Of a DNA stretch of 64,000 nucleotides, positions 11,453 to 20,490 are shown piece by piece; within the stretch, counting starts at the first letter, position 1, and each line of letters opens with the position of its first letter. This stretch comes from Moraxella bovoculi 237 (lineage in GTDB: Bacteria; Pseudomonadota; Gammaproteobacteria; Pseudomonadales; Moraxellaceae). Below the pieces are notes generated by a model that worked only from the letters and a program-made list of their open reading frames with translations, was not told where the DNA came from and did not search any database. The stretch is from the NCBI RefSeq assembly GCF_000696305.2, contig NZ_AOMT01000025.1, positions 23,201 to 87,200 on the forward strand, in the 5' to 3' direction. A program made the translations under genes and the position numbers.

Positions 11453-12859
11453 CTATTCTTCGGTATTGTCATTGATAACGACTTGAGTGATGAGTGGGAT
11501 TTTGATGCAGACATATAGCCCTCCCTCAGGATGATTCATCGCTTCGACCTCGCCTTGGTGTAAGCATGCGATTCGATTGACGATGGCAAGACCTAACCCG
11601 CTGCCTTGAGTGGTGCGTGCTGTCTCTCCGCGCTCAAATGGCTGCATGATGCGCTCTAGCTGATCATCGGCCACACCTTCGCCCTCGTCTTTGACATGAA
11701 TGATGAGCTTGGGGAATTTGGCATGCGGATCAGTGAGCTCCAGACCAGCATCCTCATCAGTGGCAGGCGGTAGGATCGATGCACCAATATGAATAGGCTC
11801 ACGACCATAACGAATGGCGTTATTCACCAGATTGATGATGAGGCGCTTGATTGACAGCGGGCGAACAGGCACATCGTGGCTGACATCACTTTCATAGATA
11901 AAGCGCGTATCGGTAAACTGCACCATAATTTCCTTAAAAATCGTGTCTAGATTTGTCAAGCGCACAGGTTCATCTGAGCCATCCTTCATGAATGAAATGA
12001 ACTGCTCTAAGATGGCATCCATGTCCTCAATATCATAAACCAGTCCTTCGCGGAAAAACTCATCGGGCAGCATCTCCGCCGTCAGACGCATTCTGGTCAG
12101 GGGCGTGCGCAGGTCATGACTGATGCCTGCTAGCATGATGGTTCGTTCCTTTTGGGCTTGGTTTAGGGTGGTGAATAAGCGGTTAAAAGCGGTATTAACT
12201 TGGCGAATCTCTCGCGGACCCTTGTTGGTGGCGAGCGTGGTGGCGTGTCCTTGTTGAATGTAGTCTGTGGCGGCGCGTTCTAGTTTTTTAAGTGGGCGAT
12301 TTAATCCGCGCACCAGCATCCAGATGGTTAATAAAGTGATGAACGGCAATCCAAAGGCAAAACCTGCCAGCACGCCCGTGCTGTACTGAGAATAGTAAGT
12401 CACAGGCTCGCGCAGCCATCTGTTGGGATATTTGCTGTCTTGTACCCATAATTTGGGTTCTGGCTTGAATTTAAAAAACACCTTAACTTCACGCCCAAGC
12501 TCACGCCTGATCTCGCTTGCCAATATGTCAGTTAAGTCGCTTACGAAGAATTTATCGGTCACATCAGGAAACCGCTTGGGATCATCGATGATCTCAACAT
12601 GACTGTTATCAATCAGCCACGCCATCATTTTAGGATCATCTTGCCAGGTGGTGCTGACACTGTCCATGAGCCTAATTTCACTGGCCAGATAACTTGCGTG
12701 GTTCTTTAATTCAGGTAGATACAGACTGCGCCAAAACAGCCATACAGACAGCCAAACGCTGGCAAATACGATAAAAATCACCACCAAGATCGTCTGCCAA
12801 GTGTTAGAATATAGGCGGTGGCGCAAATGGGCAAAAAAATGGCTTAGGCGATGACTCAT
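11453..12859 (-). CDS. EnvZ-type sensor histidine kinase without adjacent regulator
   Basis: 468 aa inner-membrane kinase. Transmembrane helices lie near 20-44 and 172-194, with a periplasmic loop of about 125 residues. A HAMP region is followed by the H-box AGISHDLRTPLTRMRL (about 244-259). The C-terminus has the ATP-binding motifs VKDEGEGV and GSGLGLAIVNRI. H-box and lid (RGETARTTQGSGLGL) resemble EnvZ closely, suggesting osmotic/envelope sensing through an OmpR-like partner. No response regulator gene is adjacent on this strand. It shares a terminator with the convergent bfmS. Confidence 0.82.
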   Translation of the reverse strand: MSHRLSHFFAHLRHRLYSNTWQTILVVIFIVFASVWLSVWLFWRSLYLPELKNHASYLASEIRLMDSVSTTWQDDPKMMAWLIDNSHVEIIDDPKRFPDVTDKFFVSDLTDILASEIRRELGREVKVFFKFKPEPKLWVQDSKYPNRWLREPVTYYSQYSTGVLAGFAFGLPFITLLTIWMLVRGLNRPLKKLERAATDYIQQGHATTLATNKGPREIRQVNTAFNRLFTTLNQAQKERTIMLAGISHDLRTPLTRMRLTAEMLPDEFFREGLVYDIEDMDAILEQFISFMKDGSDEPVRLTNLDTIFKEIMVQFTDTRFIYESDVSHDVPVRPLSIKRLIINLVNNAIRYGREPIHIGASILPPATDEDAGLELTDPHAKFPKLIIHVKDEGEGVADDQLERIMQPFERGETARTTQGSGLGLAIVNRIACLHQGEVEAMNHPEGGLYVCIKIPLITQVVINDNTEE

Positions 12860-12973
12860 GGGCTGCTCTGGCGTTCATTGAGGTTATGATGTGGAAAATT
12901 GTATCACAGCTTCGCGACTTTTCGAAATGTTGATAAAAATTTGCCAAAAATACGATATTTTTTAGATTTTACT

Positions 12974-13001
12974 TTGAAAGGCGAGCAAATTTTGGTATAA
13001 T
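12974..13001 (+). promoter_or_regulatory. Promoter of the rpsP operon
   Basis: TTGAAA (12974-12979), a 16-base spacer and a perfect TATAAT (12996-13001). It lies about 115 bases before the rpsP start, leaving a leader of about 110 bases. Confidence 0.65.
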
Positions 13002-13117
13002 TGAAGTCTTTTTAATGGTTCTGTTTTGTCATCGGCTCATCCTCAACTCGGACGACAGGATTATTAACCTAATTCTTGCAACAAACTTTTTTACTTAATT
13101 TTTTAAAGAGAGTTATC

Positions 13118-13363
13118 ATGGTTGTTATTCGTCTAGCCCGTGGCGGCGCAAAAAAACGTCCTTTCTATCAAGTAGTTGTTGCTGACAAGCGTGCTGCACG
13201 CGACGGTCGCCACATCGAAAAAATCGGTTTCTTCAATCCACTAGCACGTGGTCAAGAAGAGGCTTTCCGCATTGACCTAGATACTTACAATGCATGGATC
13301 GCTAAAGGTGCACAGCCTTCTGATCGTGTAGCTCAGCTAGTAAAAGCTAAGCAAGCTGCTTAA
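13118..13363 (+). CDS. rpsP: 30S ribosomal protein S16
   Basis: 81 aa, the normal family length (E. coli 82). It begins [20 protein letters not shown], the universal S16 N-terminus, and contains [12 protein letters not shown]. The ATG at 13118 follows an AAAGAGAG ribosome site; an upstream start would add 14 residues unlike any S16. It is first gene of the rpsP-rimM-trmD-rplS operon that couples ribosomal proteins with 30S maturation and tRNA methylation. Confidence 0.97.
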   Translation: MVVIRLARGGAKKRPFYQVVVADKRAARDGRHIEKIGFFNPLARGQEEAFRIDLDTYNAWIAKGAQPSDRVAQLVKAKQAA

Positions 13364-13403
13364 TACTTATTGGTGGCTTTGACGCACGCCAATAGTTAAA
13401 ACA

Positions 13404-13457
13404 AAAAATCGGTTTGTGTTGTTCATAGAACTTCTTCGCAAGCCGATTTTTATTTTA
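13404..13457 (+). terminator. Terminator/attenuator hairpin between rpsP and rimM
   Basis: A 15-base stem: the left arm at 13404-13418 (AAAAATCGGTTTGTG) pairs with the right arm at 13437-13451 through perfect AAAAATCGG/CCGATTTTT and two G-U pairs, followed by TTTTATTTTAT. It should reduce transcription from the abundant S16 message into the low-abundance rimM and trmD. Confidence 0.7.
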
Positions 13458-13479
13458 TCCGTTTTTAGATGATGAAGAT

Positions 13480-14043
13480 ATGATCACCACGAAGCCAAAT
13501 TTACGCCGCGATGTACAAACACCCAATGCCGATGAATTAATCAAAATCGCCACCTTGAAGAAGCCTTATGGCATCAAAGGCTGGCTTTGGGTATTCAGCG
13601 AGACGGACAATCGCGCTGATGTTTTTGCCATGAAGCCTTGGTGGATGAAGACGGCGACTGGATTTAAGCCGCTGACGGCGACGAATTGGCGAGAGCAGGG
13701 CGCAGGCTTGGTGGCGAGCTTTGTTGAGGTTCCTGACCGCAATGTCGCTGAGACCATGAATGGCACAACGATTTGGGTGCACCGAGATAATCTTCCTAGT
13801 CTTGATGAAGATGAGTATTATTGGTCTGATTTGATTGGTCTTACTGTGATTAACGAAGAAGGCGAGAATCTTGGCATCATTAAAGAGATGTTCGAGACAG
13901 GCGCACATGAGATCATCTCTGTCAAAGCGACCAAAGACAGCATCGATACCGAGGATAGACTGATTCCATGGCACAAAGAGATTGTGCTTGCTGTGGACCT
14001 AGAAAAGCAAACCATGCTCGTAGCATGGGGCGCGGACTACTAG
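13480..14043 (+). CDS. rimM: Ribosome maturation factor RimM
   Basis: 187 aa 16S rRNA-processing factor that binds S19 and assists 30S head assembly. The N-terminal domain starts with IKIATLKKPYGIKGWLWV near 21-38 (family pattern G-x-x-x-G-x-x-G/K). The C-terminal PRC barrel contains YYWSDLIGLTV and ends with IPWHKEIV. It lies downstream of the rpsP hairpin and 15 bases before trmD, in the classical operon order. Confidence 0.93.
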   Translation: MITTKPNLRRDVQTPNADELIKIATLKKPYGIKGWLWVFSETDNRADVFAMKPWWMKTATGFKPLTATNWREQGAGLVASFVEVPDRNVAETMNGTTIWVHRDNLPSLDEDEYYWSDLIGLTVINEEGENLGIIKEMFETGAHEIISVKATKDSIDTEDRLIPWHKEIVLAVDLEKQTMLVAWGADY

Positions 14044-14058
14044 CGGATCGGATTTGGT

Positions 14059-14820
14059 ATGTTTTTTGCGGTTATTAGTATCATGCCAGAGATGTTCGGC
14101 GCGGTGCGTGATTTTGGCATCACAGGCCGCGCAGTGACGCGTCAGCAAACTGTCATTCATGTGATTAACCCTCGGGATTTTACCACAGATAATTATAAGC
14201 GCATCGACGAGCGCACCTTTGGTGGTGGACCGGGTATGGTCATGATGGCAGAGCCATTGGAGCGTGCGATTTTACATGCCAAAGAGCAGGCCGCGAATTA
14301 TCTTAAGGATAAAGGCATCGATGATCCAATTTGTCCTGTTGTCTATATGTCGCCGCAAGGTAAGACTCTGGATGAGCCAAGCGTGGTGGAGTTTGCTGAT
14401 TATGATGGCATGATTCTACTGTGTGGTCGTTATGAAGGCATTGATGAGCGTCTGCTGGAATGCTATGTCGATGTTGAGGTGTCGATTGGTGATTATGTAT
14501 TAACAGGCGGGGAGCTGCCTGCGATGGTGCTGATGGATAGCGTCATTCGGCGCATTCCTGCCGTGATGGGTGACGATAAGTCAGCGGTCGAAGACAGCTT
14601 TGTGGATGGACTGCTTGACTGTCCGCATTATACCAAGCCGATCGAATTTCAAGGTAAGGCAGTGCCAGATGTGCTACTGTCAGGTCATCATGCCAATATC
14701 GCAAAATGGCGATTCACTCAACAAGTAAAACGTACCAAAGCGCGTCGCCCCGACCTGTGGGAGAAATTCACCCCGACCAAAGAACAGGCTCAATGGCTAA
14801 AATCTCTGGATGAGGAGTGA
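14059..14820 (+). CDS. trmD: tRNA (guanine-37-N1)-methyltransferase
   Basis: 253 aa SPOUT-class enzyme that methylates G37 of tRNAs to prevent frameshifting. Family motifs are ISIMPEMF at the N-terminus, [12 protein letters not shown] near 52-63, and the trefoil-knot SAM site [11 protein letters not shown] plus [14 protein letters not shown] (about 118-153). Length matches E. coli (255 aa). A TGA stop ends it, followed by a 168-base gap with a small hairpin (14831-14854) before rplS. Confidence 0.97.
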   Translation: MFFAVISIMPEMFGAVRDFGITGRAVTRQQTVIHVINPRDFTTDNYKRIDERTFGGGPGMVMMAEPLERAILHAKEQAANYLKDKGIDDPICPVVYMSPQGKTLDEPSVVEFADYDGMILLCGRYEGIDERLLECYVDVEVSIGDYVLTGGELPAMVLMDSVIRRIPAVMGDDKSAVEDSFVDGLLDCPHYTKPIEFQGKAVPDVLLSGHHANIAKWRFTQQVKRTKARRPDLWEKFTPTKEQAQWLKSLDEE

Positions 14821-14988
14821 TAAAAACTGCTTTTGTTCTTGAATGCGAACAAAATATCTAGTAAAATAGTCAAGTTTTTGCCCATGTGGTTTGGGCTTGC
14901 AGTGATTCACTGCTGATCATGTTACGATATGCGACCTCTTAACCACACACAAGAGGTATCAGCCTATGTCGTTAGATTGGAGATTGCC

Positions 14989-15357
14989 ATGAGCAACAAA
15001 CATCCCCTAGTTCAACACATCGAAAATTCACAACTTAAAGAGCACCCAGCTTTTGCACCAGGTGACACTGTTGTGGTACAAGTAAAAGTTCGTGAAGGCG
15101 ACCGTGAGCGTCTACAGGCATTCGAAGGCGTGGTTATCGCTAAGCGTAACCGTGGCTTGAACTCTTCTTTCACCGTGCGTAAAATCTCAAGCGGTATCGG
15201 TGTAGAGCGTGCATTCCAACTACATTCACCACTAATCGACAGCATCAGCGTGAAGCGTCGTGGTGACGTACGTCGTGCGAAGCTTTACTACCTACGTGAT
15301 CGTTTTGGTAAATCTGCACGTATCAAAGAAAAATTGGGTGCAAGAAAAGAAGCTTAA
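14989..15357 (+). CDS. rplS: 50S ribosomal protein L19
   Basis: 122 aa protein at the 30S/50S interface. It contains the family motifs [23 protein letters not shown] and [17 protein letters not shown]. The ATG at 14989 gives the usual N-terminus [12 protein letters not shown]; a further-upstream ATG would add 20 untypical residues. The spacer before it includes a TAAAAT element, so a separate promoter is possible. It is last gene of the rpsP operon and is followed by a strong terminator. Confidence 0.97.
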   Translation: MSNKHPLVQHIENSQLKEHPAFAPGDTVVVQVKVREGDRERLQAFEGVVIAKRNRGLNSSFTVRKISSGIGVERAFQLHSPLIDSISVKRRGDVRRAKLYYLRDRFGKSARIKEKLGARKEA

Positions 15358-15376
15358 TTCTCCTTTTCTCATCTCA

Positions 15377-15406
15377 AAAAACCCTGTCATTAGACAGGGT
15401 TTTTAT
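15377..15406. terminator. Terminator after rplS
   Basis: AAAAACCCTGTC (15377-15388) pairs perfectly with GACAGGGTTTTT (15393-15404) around a 4-base loop. It is flanked by A and T runs, so it may also serve the convergent gene. Confidence 0.9.
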
Positions 15407-15430
15407 TTTGTACGCTTTTGTTGTTCAAAA

Positions 15431-15982
15431 TTATTCAAAGCGTGCGGTTTGCGCATGAGATTTGCTGTGGCTTCGTAAGCGGATGTATAAGGTCTTATCA
15501 ACTTTGGCGATGGTTTTGCCATGCTCATCGGTGATGTTTACTTGATAGTCGCGGAATACAGGTTCGCCGGACTTGGCAAGGCTGATAATGGTATTAATCT
15601 CTTCGGTGTCGATCTTCATGCGTGCGGTGACTTTGCTGTCGGCGGCTTTGATGAAGTCGATGGTGGTTTTTTTATCCCAGACGACATAGTCTTTACCAAG
15701 TCGCGCCATGAGCATCATCATAAAAAACGGATCGGTCATCATGAATAGGCTACCACCGAACTGTGTGCCGACGATGTTTTGATTGAGCTTGGTCAGTGGC
15801 ATGCTAACGACGCACAGACTGTTATCAAGGTCCATCACTTCCACACGAATGCCTGCGCCCACGAGCGGTGCATAGGTGGCAAGCCTTACCTTTAGTAGGT
15901 GTGGCATAAGCTGAGGATAGGCGATTTTGCGACCTTTTTTGATGAGTTTGTCAAGGCGATCTTTGGCGCTTTGAATGGTCAT
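15431..15982 (-). CDS. DUF4442 hotdog-fold protein (putative thioesterase)
   Basis: 183 aa soluble protein. The central part, with VVSMPLTKLNQNIVGTQFGGSL near 58-79, resembles the hotdog-fold DUF4442/PaaI group, in which an Asn/Gly-rich stretch replaces the usual catalytic residue. Long N-terminal helix, no signal peptide. Substrate unknown. It converges on rplS and stands alone; the downstream flank carries the rplS terminator. Assignment to the superfamily is fairly safe, but enzymatic activity is only inferred. Confidence 0.65.
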   Translation of the reverse strand: MTIQSAKDRLDKLIKKGRKIAYPQLMPHLLKVRLATYAPLVGAGIRVEVMDLDNSLCVVSMPLTKLNQNIVGTQFGGSLFMMTDPFFMMMLMARLGKDYVVWDKKTTIDFIKAADSKVTARMKIDTEEINTIISLAKSGEPVFRDYQVNITDEHGKTIAKVDKTLYIRLRSHSKSHAQTARFE

Positions 15983-16094
15983 GACGTTCTCTGGGTATAA
16001 AATGAATATTTTGCCATAGATTTGTCATTTGATAAAGGATAAATGTGGGCGAACATCTTGCAAATGCTAAAATTTGCCTTATTATCAATGCTAA

Positions 16095-17984
16095 ATGACG
16101 ATAAATTTAATAGACATGAATGATACGCCAAATCCCCCCAATCTTGATCAAGGTCAATCCAACGAAAAAGACAGAAAATCTCACATCAACCACTTATTAA
16201 AATCCCTACCGAACCTGCCTGGGGTGTATAAGATGCTTGGCAAGTCAGGCGAGATTCTGTACGTTGGTAAAGCAAAATCCCTAAAAAACCGCGTCACCAG
16301 CTACTTCGCCAAGACTGTAGAGCACCCCAAGACGCGAGCACTCGTGCAGCGTATCTATGACATCGAGATCATCATCGTGCGCGGTGAGACAGAGGCACTG
16401 CTGCTTGAGCAAAACCTCATCAAGGTGCACAAACCGCCGTATAACATCATTCTGCGTGATGATAAGTCCTATCTGTATGTGTTCATTTCAGCTGATCGAT
16501 TTCCAAGATTGGGATTCGGACGAGGCAAGGGGAATCACGTCGAAGGAAGGTTCTTTGGGCCGTATCCATCTGCAACAGGCGCAAAAGAAGCATTGCTGCT
16601 CATGCAGAAGCTTTTTATGATTAGAAACTGCACCAACAGTTATTTTAATACGCGAAAACGACCTTGTCTTGAATATCAGATCAAGCGATGTAAGGCGCCT
16701 TGTGTGGGTATGGTTAGCCGCGAAGAGTATTTGGATGATGTTAATAGCGCGCTATTGTTCCTAAGTGGGGAGAATGCCCAAGTCCAAGAAATGCTGGTCA
16801 GCAAAATGGAAAGGGCAGCAGAGGAATTAAACTTCGAGCAGGCGGCATTTTATCGTGATCGAATCACCATGGTCAGTGAGATGCAGGCGCGCCAAGCAGT
16901 GTTTCGCCTAGAGGGGGAGGCGGATGTCTTTGCCGTCGATCACAAGGCGGGCGTGACGAGCATCCATGTGCTGACCGTTCGCGGCGGCAAGGTGCTGGGC
17001 GGTAAGAATTATTTTCCCGATGAGATTGTGCTTGCTGAGCAGAATAATGCTGAGCGTCTGGCGGAGTTTATTTTGTCGTTTTATTTTCAGGTGAGTGATG
17101 ATTTGCCCGCTGAGATCATTGTTAGCGAGCATCTGCCTGATGCTGATACCATCGCAGAGCTATTAAGTGAGCAATTTGGCAAAAAAACACAAATCAAACA
17201 CCGCGTCCAAAAGCATCGCAGCGAATGGCTAAGTCTGGCGGTGTTAAATGTTGACAACGCCCTTAAGGCTAAGATGACAGATTATTATGAACTAAAAGCG
17301 CGCTTTAATGCCTTAAAGTTAGTGCTTGAGACGGTATCGCCACGAGCCATTGATCGCATTGAGTGCTTTGATATCAGCCATACGATGGGCGAGGCGGCGG
17401 TGGGATCTTGCGTGGTGTTCGACTCTGGCGGCTCTCGCAAGCGTGATTATCGCCAATATGCCATCCACGACATAACAGGCGGCGATGACTATGCGGCTAT
17501 GCGTCAGGTGCTCATGCGTCGATATGCCAAGCATGAATTGCCTGATTTATTGTTAATCGATGGTGGTAAAGGGCAATTAAACATCGCCAAAGAAGTGCTA
17601 AGCGAATTAGGTAAGTTAGATGATACGCTGCTGGTCAGCGTGTCAAAAGGCGAAGGGCGTAAGGCAGGGCTTGAGATGCTACACTTTATCAATCATGAGC
17701 CGATCGACCTGCCCATGGACTCTAAGGCACTGCATCTGATCATGCATATTCGAGATGAGGCGCACCGCTTTGCCATTACCAATCACCGTAAAAAACGCGA
17801 CAAAGCTCGTGGGTCGTCAGTGCTAGAAGTCATCCCAGGCCTGGGCGAGAAAAGACGGCGTGAACTACTCAATCACTTCGGCGGTATCCAGCAGCTCATC
17901 AGTGCATCTGAGCTTGAGATCGCCAGTGTTAAAGGCATTGGTAGGGTCTTGGCGAGTACGATTTATAAGGCGCTACACGATTGA
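16095..17984 (+). CDS. uvrC: UvrABC excinuclease subunit C
   Basis: 629 aa nucleotide-excision repair nuclease making both incisions around a lesion. The GIY-YIG domain begins at [11 protein letters not shown] and [13 protein letters not shown] (about 38-68), followed by a cysteine-containing segment ([17 protein letters not shown] near 192-208), a UVR motif and the RNase H-like C-terminal endonuclease with ECFDISH. The last 60 residues form the helix-hairpin-helix pair ([19 protein letters not shown]). Two starts are possible (ATG at 16095 or 16116); the extra residues precede the conserved part and do not matter for function. Confidence 0.96.
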   Translation: MTINLIDMNDTPNPPNLDQGQSNEKDRKSHINHLLKSLPNLPGVYKMLGKSGEILYVGKAKSLKNRVTSYFAKTVEHPKTRALVQRIYDIEIIIVRGETEALLLEQNLIKVHKPPYNIILRDDKSYLYVFISADRFPRLGFGRGKGNHVEGRFFGPYPSATGAKEALLLMQKLFMIRNCTNSYFNTRKRPCLEYQIKRCKAPCVGMVSREEYLDDVNSALLFLSGENAQVQEMLVSKMERAAEELNFEQAAFYRDRITMVSEMQARQAVFRLEGEADVFAVDHKAGVTSIHVLTVRGGKVLGGKNYFPDEIVLAEQNNAERLAEFILSFYFQVSDDLPAEIIVSEHLPDADTIAELLSEQFGKKTQIKHRVQKHRSEWLSLAVLNVDNALKAKMTDYYELKARFNALKLVLETVSPRAIDRIECFDISHTMGEAAVGSCVVFDSGGSRKRDYRQYAIHDITGGDDYAAMRQVLMRRYAKHELPDLLLIDGGKGQLNIAKEVLSELGKLDDTLLVSVSKGEGRKAGLEMLHFINHEPIDLPMDSKALHLIMHIRDEAHRFAITNHRKKRDKARGSSVLEVIPGLGEKRRRELLNHFGGIQQLISASELEIASVKGIGRVLASTIYKALHD

Positions 17985-18063
17985 TGACTATAAGGTTGGA
18001 TTGGTCTTTACTGTCTTAATGGTTACTGTGTTATAATTTTACTTTTTTAGTCACTGATGTGTC

Positions 18064-18690
18064 ATGTCGATAAAATTACTCCACGTCAAGCCAAAAGGCA
18101 TTCAGCATACGCCTTTTGAAGATTTTCTTGCGGTGCTGATTGGGACGTTTGTTGTGGGCTTTGGCGTCATGCTTCTAAAGCAAAGTGCCATTGCTCTGGG
18201 CGGTACGGTTGGTTTATCCATGATGCTGCATCATACGACAGGCGTTGCCTTTGGCGTGTGGTTTTTCGTGGTGAATTTGCCATTTTATCATTTAGGTTAT
18301 CGCAGACTTGGCGGTAAGATGATTGTACGCACGGCGGTAGCTGTTGCGCTGCTGTCTGTGATGACCGAGATACACCCTTATTTTATAGATGTCGCACAGC
18401 CTAGCCCCGCATACGTCGTGATCTTGGCCAATATTCTGATTGGAATCGGGCTTTTGATATTATTTCGCCATCGTACGACGCTTGGTGGCTTTAATTTGCT
18501 TGCGCTAGACGTCCAAGACCGCCATAACATTCCAGCTGGTAAAGTCTTAATGGTGATGGATGGGGCGGTGTTATTGTTGTCATTATTTTATCTAAATCTG
18601 CAGACCTTCATCTTATCAATCATGGGTATGCTGATTTTAAATGCGATATTGGCGATGAATTTTCGTAAAGACAGATATGTCGGCAGCTAA
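18064..18690 (+). CDS. YitT-family (DUF161) membrane protein
   Basis: 208 aa with five to six hydrophobic segments. The pattern FVVGFGVMLLKQSAIALGGTVGLSMMLH (about 30-57, in short pieces) matches the N-terminal half of the YitT family. The C-terminal DUF2179 domain found in Bacillus YitT proteins is missing. Transport substrate unknown. It is a single gene between uvrC and a terminator. Confidence 0.7.
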   Translation: MSIKLLHVKPKGIQHTPFEDFLAVLIGTFVVGFGVMLLKQSAIALGGTVGLSMMLHHTTGVAFGVWFFVVNLPFYHLGYRRLGGKMIVRTAVAVALLSVMTEIHPYFIDVAQPSPAYVVILANILIGIGLLILFRHRTTLGGFNLLALDVQDRHNIPAGKVLMVMDGAVLLLSLFYLNLQTFILSIMGMLILNAILAMNFRKDRYVGS

Positions 18691-18715
18691 AAAACGCACC
18701 AATGGATGCGTTTTT
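18690..18715. terminator. Bidirectional terminator
   Basis: AAAAACGCA (18690-18698) pairs with TGCGTTTTT (18707-18715). It serves the YitT gene and the convergent hydroxylase gene. Confidence 0.85.
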
Positions 18716-18718
18716 GAT

Positions 18719-19909
18719 TTATTTGCCGGTTAATTGTCCAGCAATCCAGCGCTTAATCGGCGGGAAATTGTTACTGGTGCGAAGGGCGACATCGCGCAGT
18801 ATGCGCACAGGTCTTGAGTCATTGGTGAACATCGATACCATCGCATTCGTGCCATGATAGAGCGGTCTGGTGTGACGCTGATGGTGTAGATTGTAGGTAT
18901 GTAGCAGCTTGGCGCTGCCGATGTCGCCATTCTTGCGGTGGGCATTCATAACAAGACTACCCAGAATATCAACGCTGATCAGGCCGAGGTTATAGCCATG
19001 TGCAGTGACAGGGTGCATACCAACAGCGGCATCACCAATCAGTGCGGCGCGCTCTGCGATGAAAGTCTTGGCATGAACGCCCATGAGCGGGTAGTGATGA
19101 ACCGTGCCTGCGATTGTGCATTCACCCAGCTTGTCGCCCATCATGCGCTGCGCTTCTTTGGCAAGTTCGTCAGCAGTCATGGCGAGTAGCTCAGCGACCT
19201 GTGTGTTATCCAGTGTGATGACGCAGTTGGTTAGGTTGTCGTGCAGTGGCAACAGGGCAAGGGTGCGCCCATAGAAGAAACATTCTTGGGCGGTGGCGCC
19301 ATTAGATATAGGGTGGCTGACCCTAAAGACAATCACCGTGCGCCCAAAATCGTTCATCTGCGCCCCGATGCCAAGTGTGCGACGTACGAATGACAGGCGA
19401 CTGTCTGCACCGATGAGTAGGTTGGCGGTTAGGGCTGAGCCGTCATCTAATGTAACGATGGCTTGCTGAGAGTTGGTCTCGACGGATGTGATGGTGCTGT
19501 CTGTCAATAATGTGACATTGGGTAGATCTTTAACTTCATCGTACAGTGCTTGTCTGATGTTGCGGTTTGAGATGAGATTGCCCAATCTGTCCAATGAGCT
19601 GAGTATTTTTAGGTCAGTTGGTACCTTAAAATGTAAAGCATAATCAGAGGTGCCGCTATACACCTTAGCATCTCTTAATGGATAGATGTCATCGGTGTTG
19701 AAACGTTGCCATGCGCCTAAGTTTTGTAAGATTTCTTTTGAGCGGTGTGTCAAAGCGATCTCACGCCCATCATAAGCAGGATTTGCGATGCTGTCTAGGC
19801 TTGCCTTTTCAACGAGGGTGATGTTTAGGTCGGTGCCTTTAAAATATCTGGCAAACGCAAGCCCTGCCGGACCTGCGCCGATGACGATGATGTCGCTATG
19901 ACGGCTCAT
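18719..19909 (-). CDS. FAD-dependent ubiquinone-biosynthesis-type hydroxylase
   Basis: 396 aa flavoprotein monooxygenase of the UbiH/UbiF/VisC group. The N-terminus has the dinucleotide fold DIIVIGAGPAGLAFA (6-20). The middle has LLIGADSRLSFVRR, and the C-terminal FAD motif reads ALIGDAAVGMHPVTAHGYNLG near 290-310. The YDGREIALTHRS segment (about 46-57) is unlike UbiH or UbiF of E. coli and fits the UbiM subgroup as I remember it, which would hydroxylate the ubiquinone ring. Assignment to one ring position is not possible from sequence alone. The next gene on the strand (upstream) is a small unknown protein 29 bases away. Confidence 0.8.
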   Translation of the reverse strand: MSRHSDIIVIGAGPAGLAFARYFKGTDLNITLVEKASLDSIANPAYDGREIALTHRSKEILQNLGAWQRFNTDDIYPLRDAKVYSGTSDYALHFKVPTDLKILSSLDRLGNLISNRNIRQALYDEVKDLPNVTLLTDSTITSVETNSQQAIVTLDDGSALTANLLIGADSRLSFVRRTLGIGAQMNDFGRTVIVFRVSHPISNGATAQECFFYGRTLALLPLHDNLTNCVITLDNTQVAELLAMTADELAKEAQRMMGDKLGECTIAGTVHHYPLMGVHAKTFIAERAALIGDAAVGMHPVTAHGYNLGLISVDILGSLVMNAHRKNGDIGSAKLLHTYNLHHQRHTRPLYHGTNAMVSMFTNDSRPVRILRDVALRTSNNFPPIKRWIAGQLTGK

Positions 19910-19938
19910 GATGATCTCTTTATGTTATTGTTTTGGTT

Positions 19939-20373
19939 TTATTGATTTGATTTGTAATCTGCCAGTTCGTTTTTGACCGCAGTGCTTACCCATGCCTTTA
20001 GATCACCAGACAGATGCACCATGTGCTCGCCCAAGAAATCATCTAACTGCGCCGATAATTTTGCACTGATGCGCGCTTCAACATCGGACAATTCTTCTGG
20101 GCTAAATTCGCCGTGAGTCTCTTGGATGAGTGGCGTGGTGTCGATGCTATGTACCAATTTAATAGGCTCCTTCGATTCGCCTTGGTGCGTGCTTAGTAGC
20201 TCAGATACTGCGCCGCCGAAATCGTTATTCGTGAACTGATAATCCTTGGCGGCGATATCGCTACCGAGCATGTGAATGATGTCGTCTAGTTCTTGATGGA
20301 AGGCTTGCTTGACAGCATTTGGGGTGGCAAGCCAGCGTTTAGAGAATTGTAGGGTTGGTGAGAAAGTCGCCAT
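19939..20373 (-). CDS. Conserved-looking protein of unknown function
   Basis: 144 aa, acidic, no signal peptide and no membrane segment. It looks mostly helical, with an Asp/Glu/Leu-rich C-terminal half. I do not recognise the family. Codon use matches the neighbours, and it lies between apbE and the hydroxylase on the same strand with 29 bases to the latter, so co-transcription is likely. Confidence 0.6.
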   Translation of the reverse strand: MATFSPTLQFSKRWLATPNAVKQAFHQELDDIIHMLGSDIAAKDYQFTNNDFGGAVSELLSTHQGESKEPIKLVHSIDTTPLIQETHGEFSPEELSDVEARISAKLSAQLDDFLGEHMVHLSGDLKAWVSTAVKNELADYKSNQ

Positions 20374-20490
20374 GTGTCATCCTTATTTTTTTTAAATCTG
20401 ATTGTTAAAATAACTACTCATAAGCATTGTAAAACAAAACCCACGTCAAATAAAGTGCTAAAAAGAAGTAGTGCTGTGCCTCTGGTCTAT

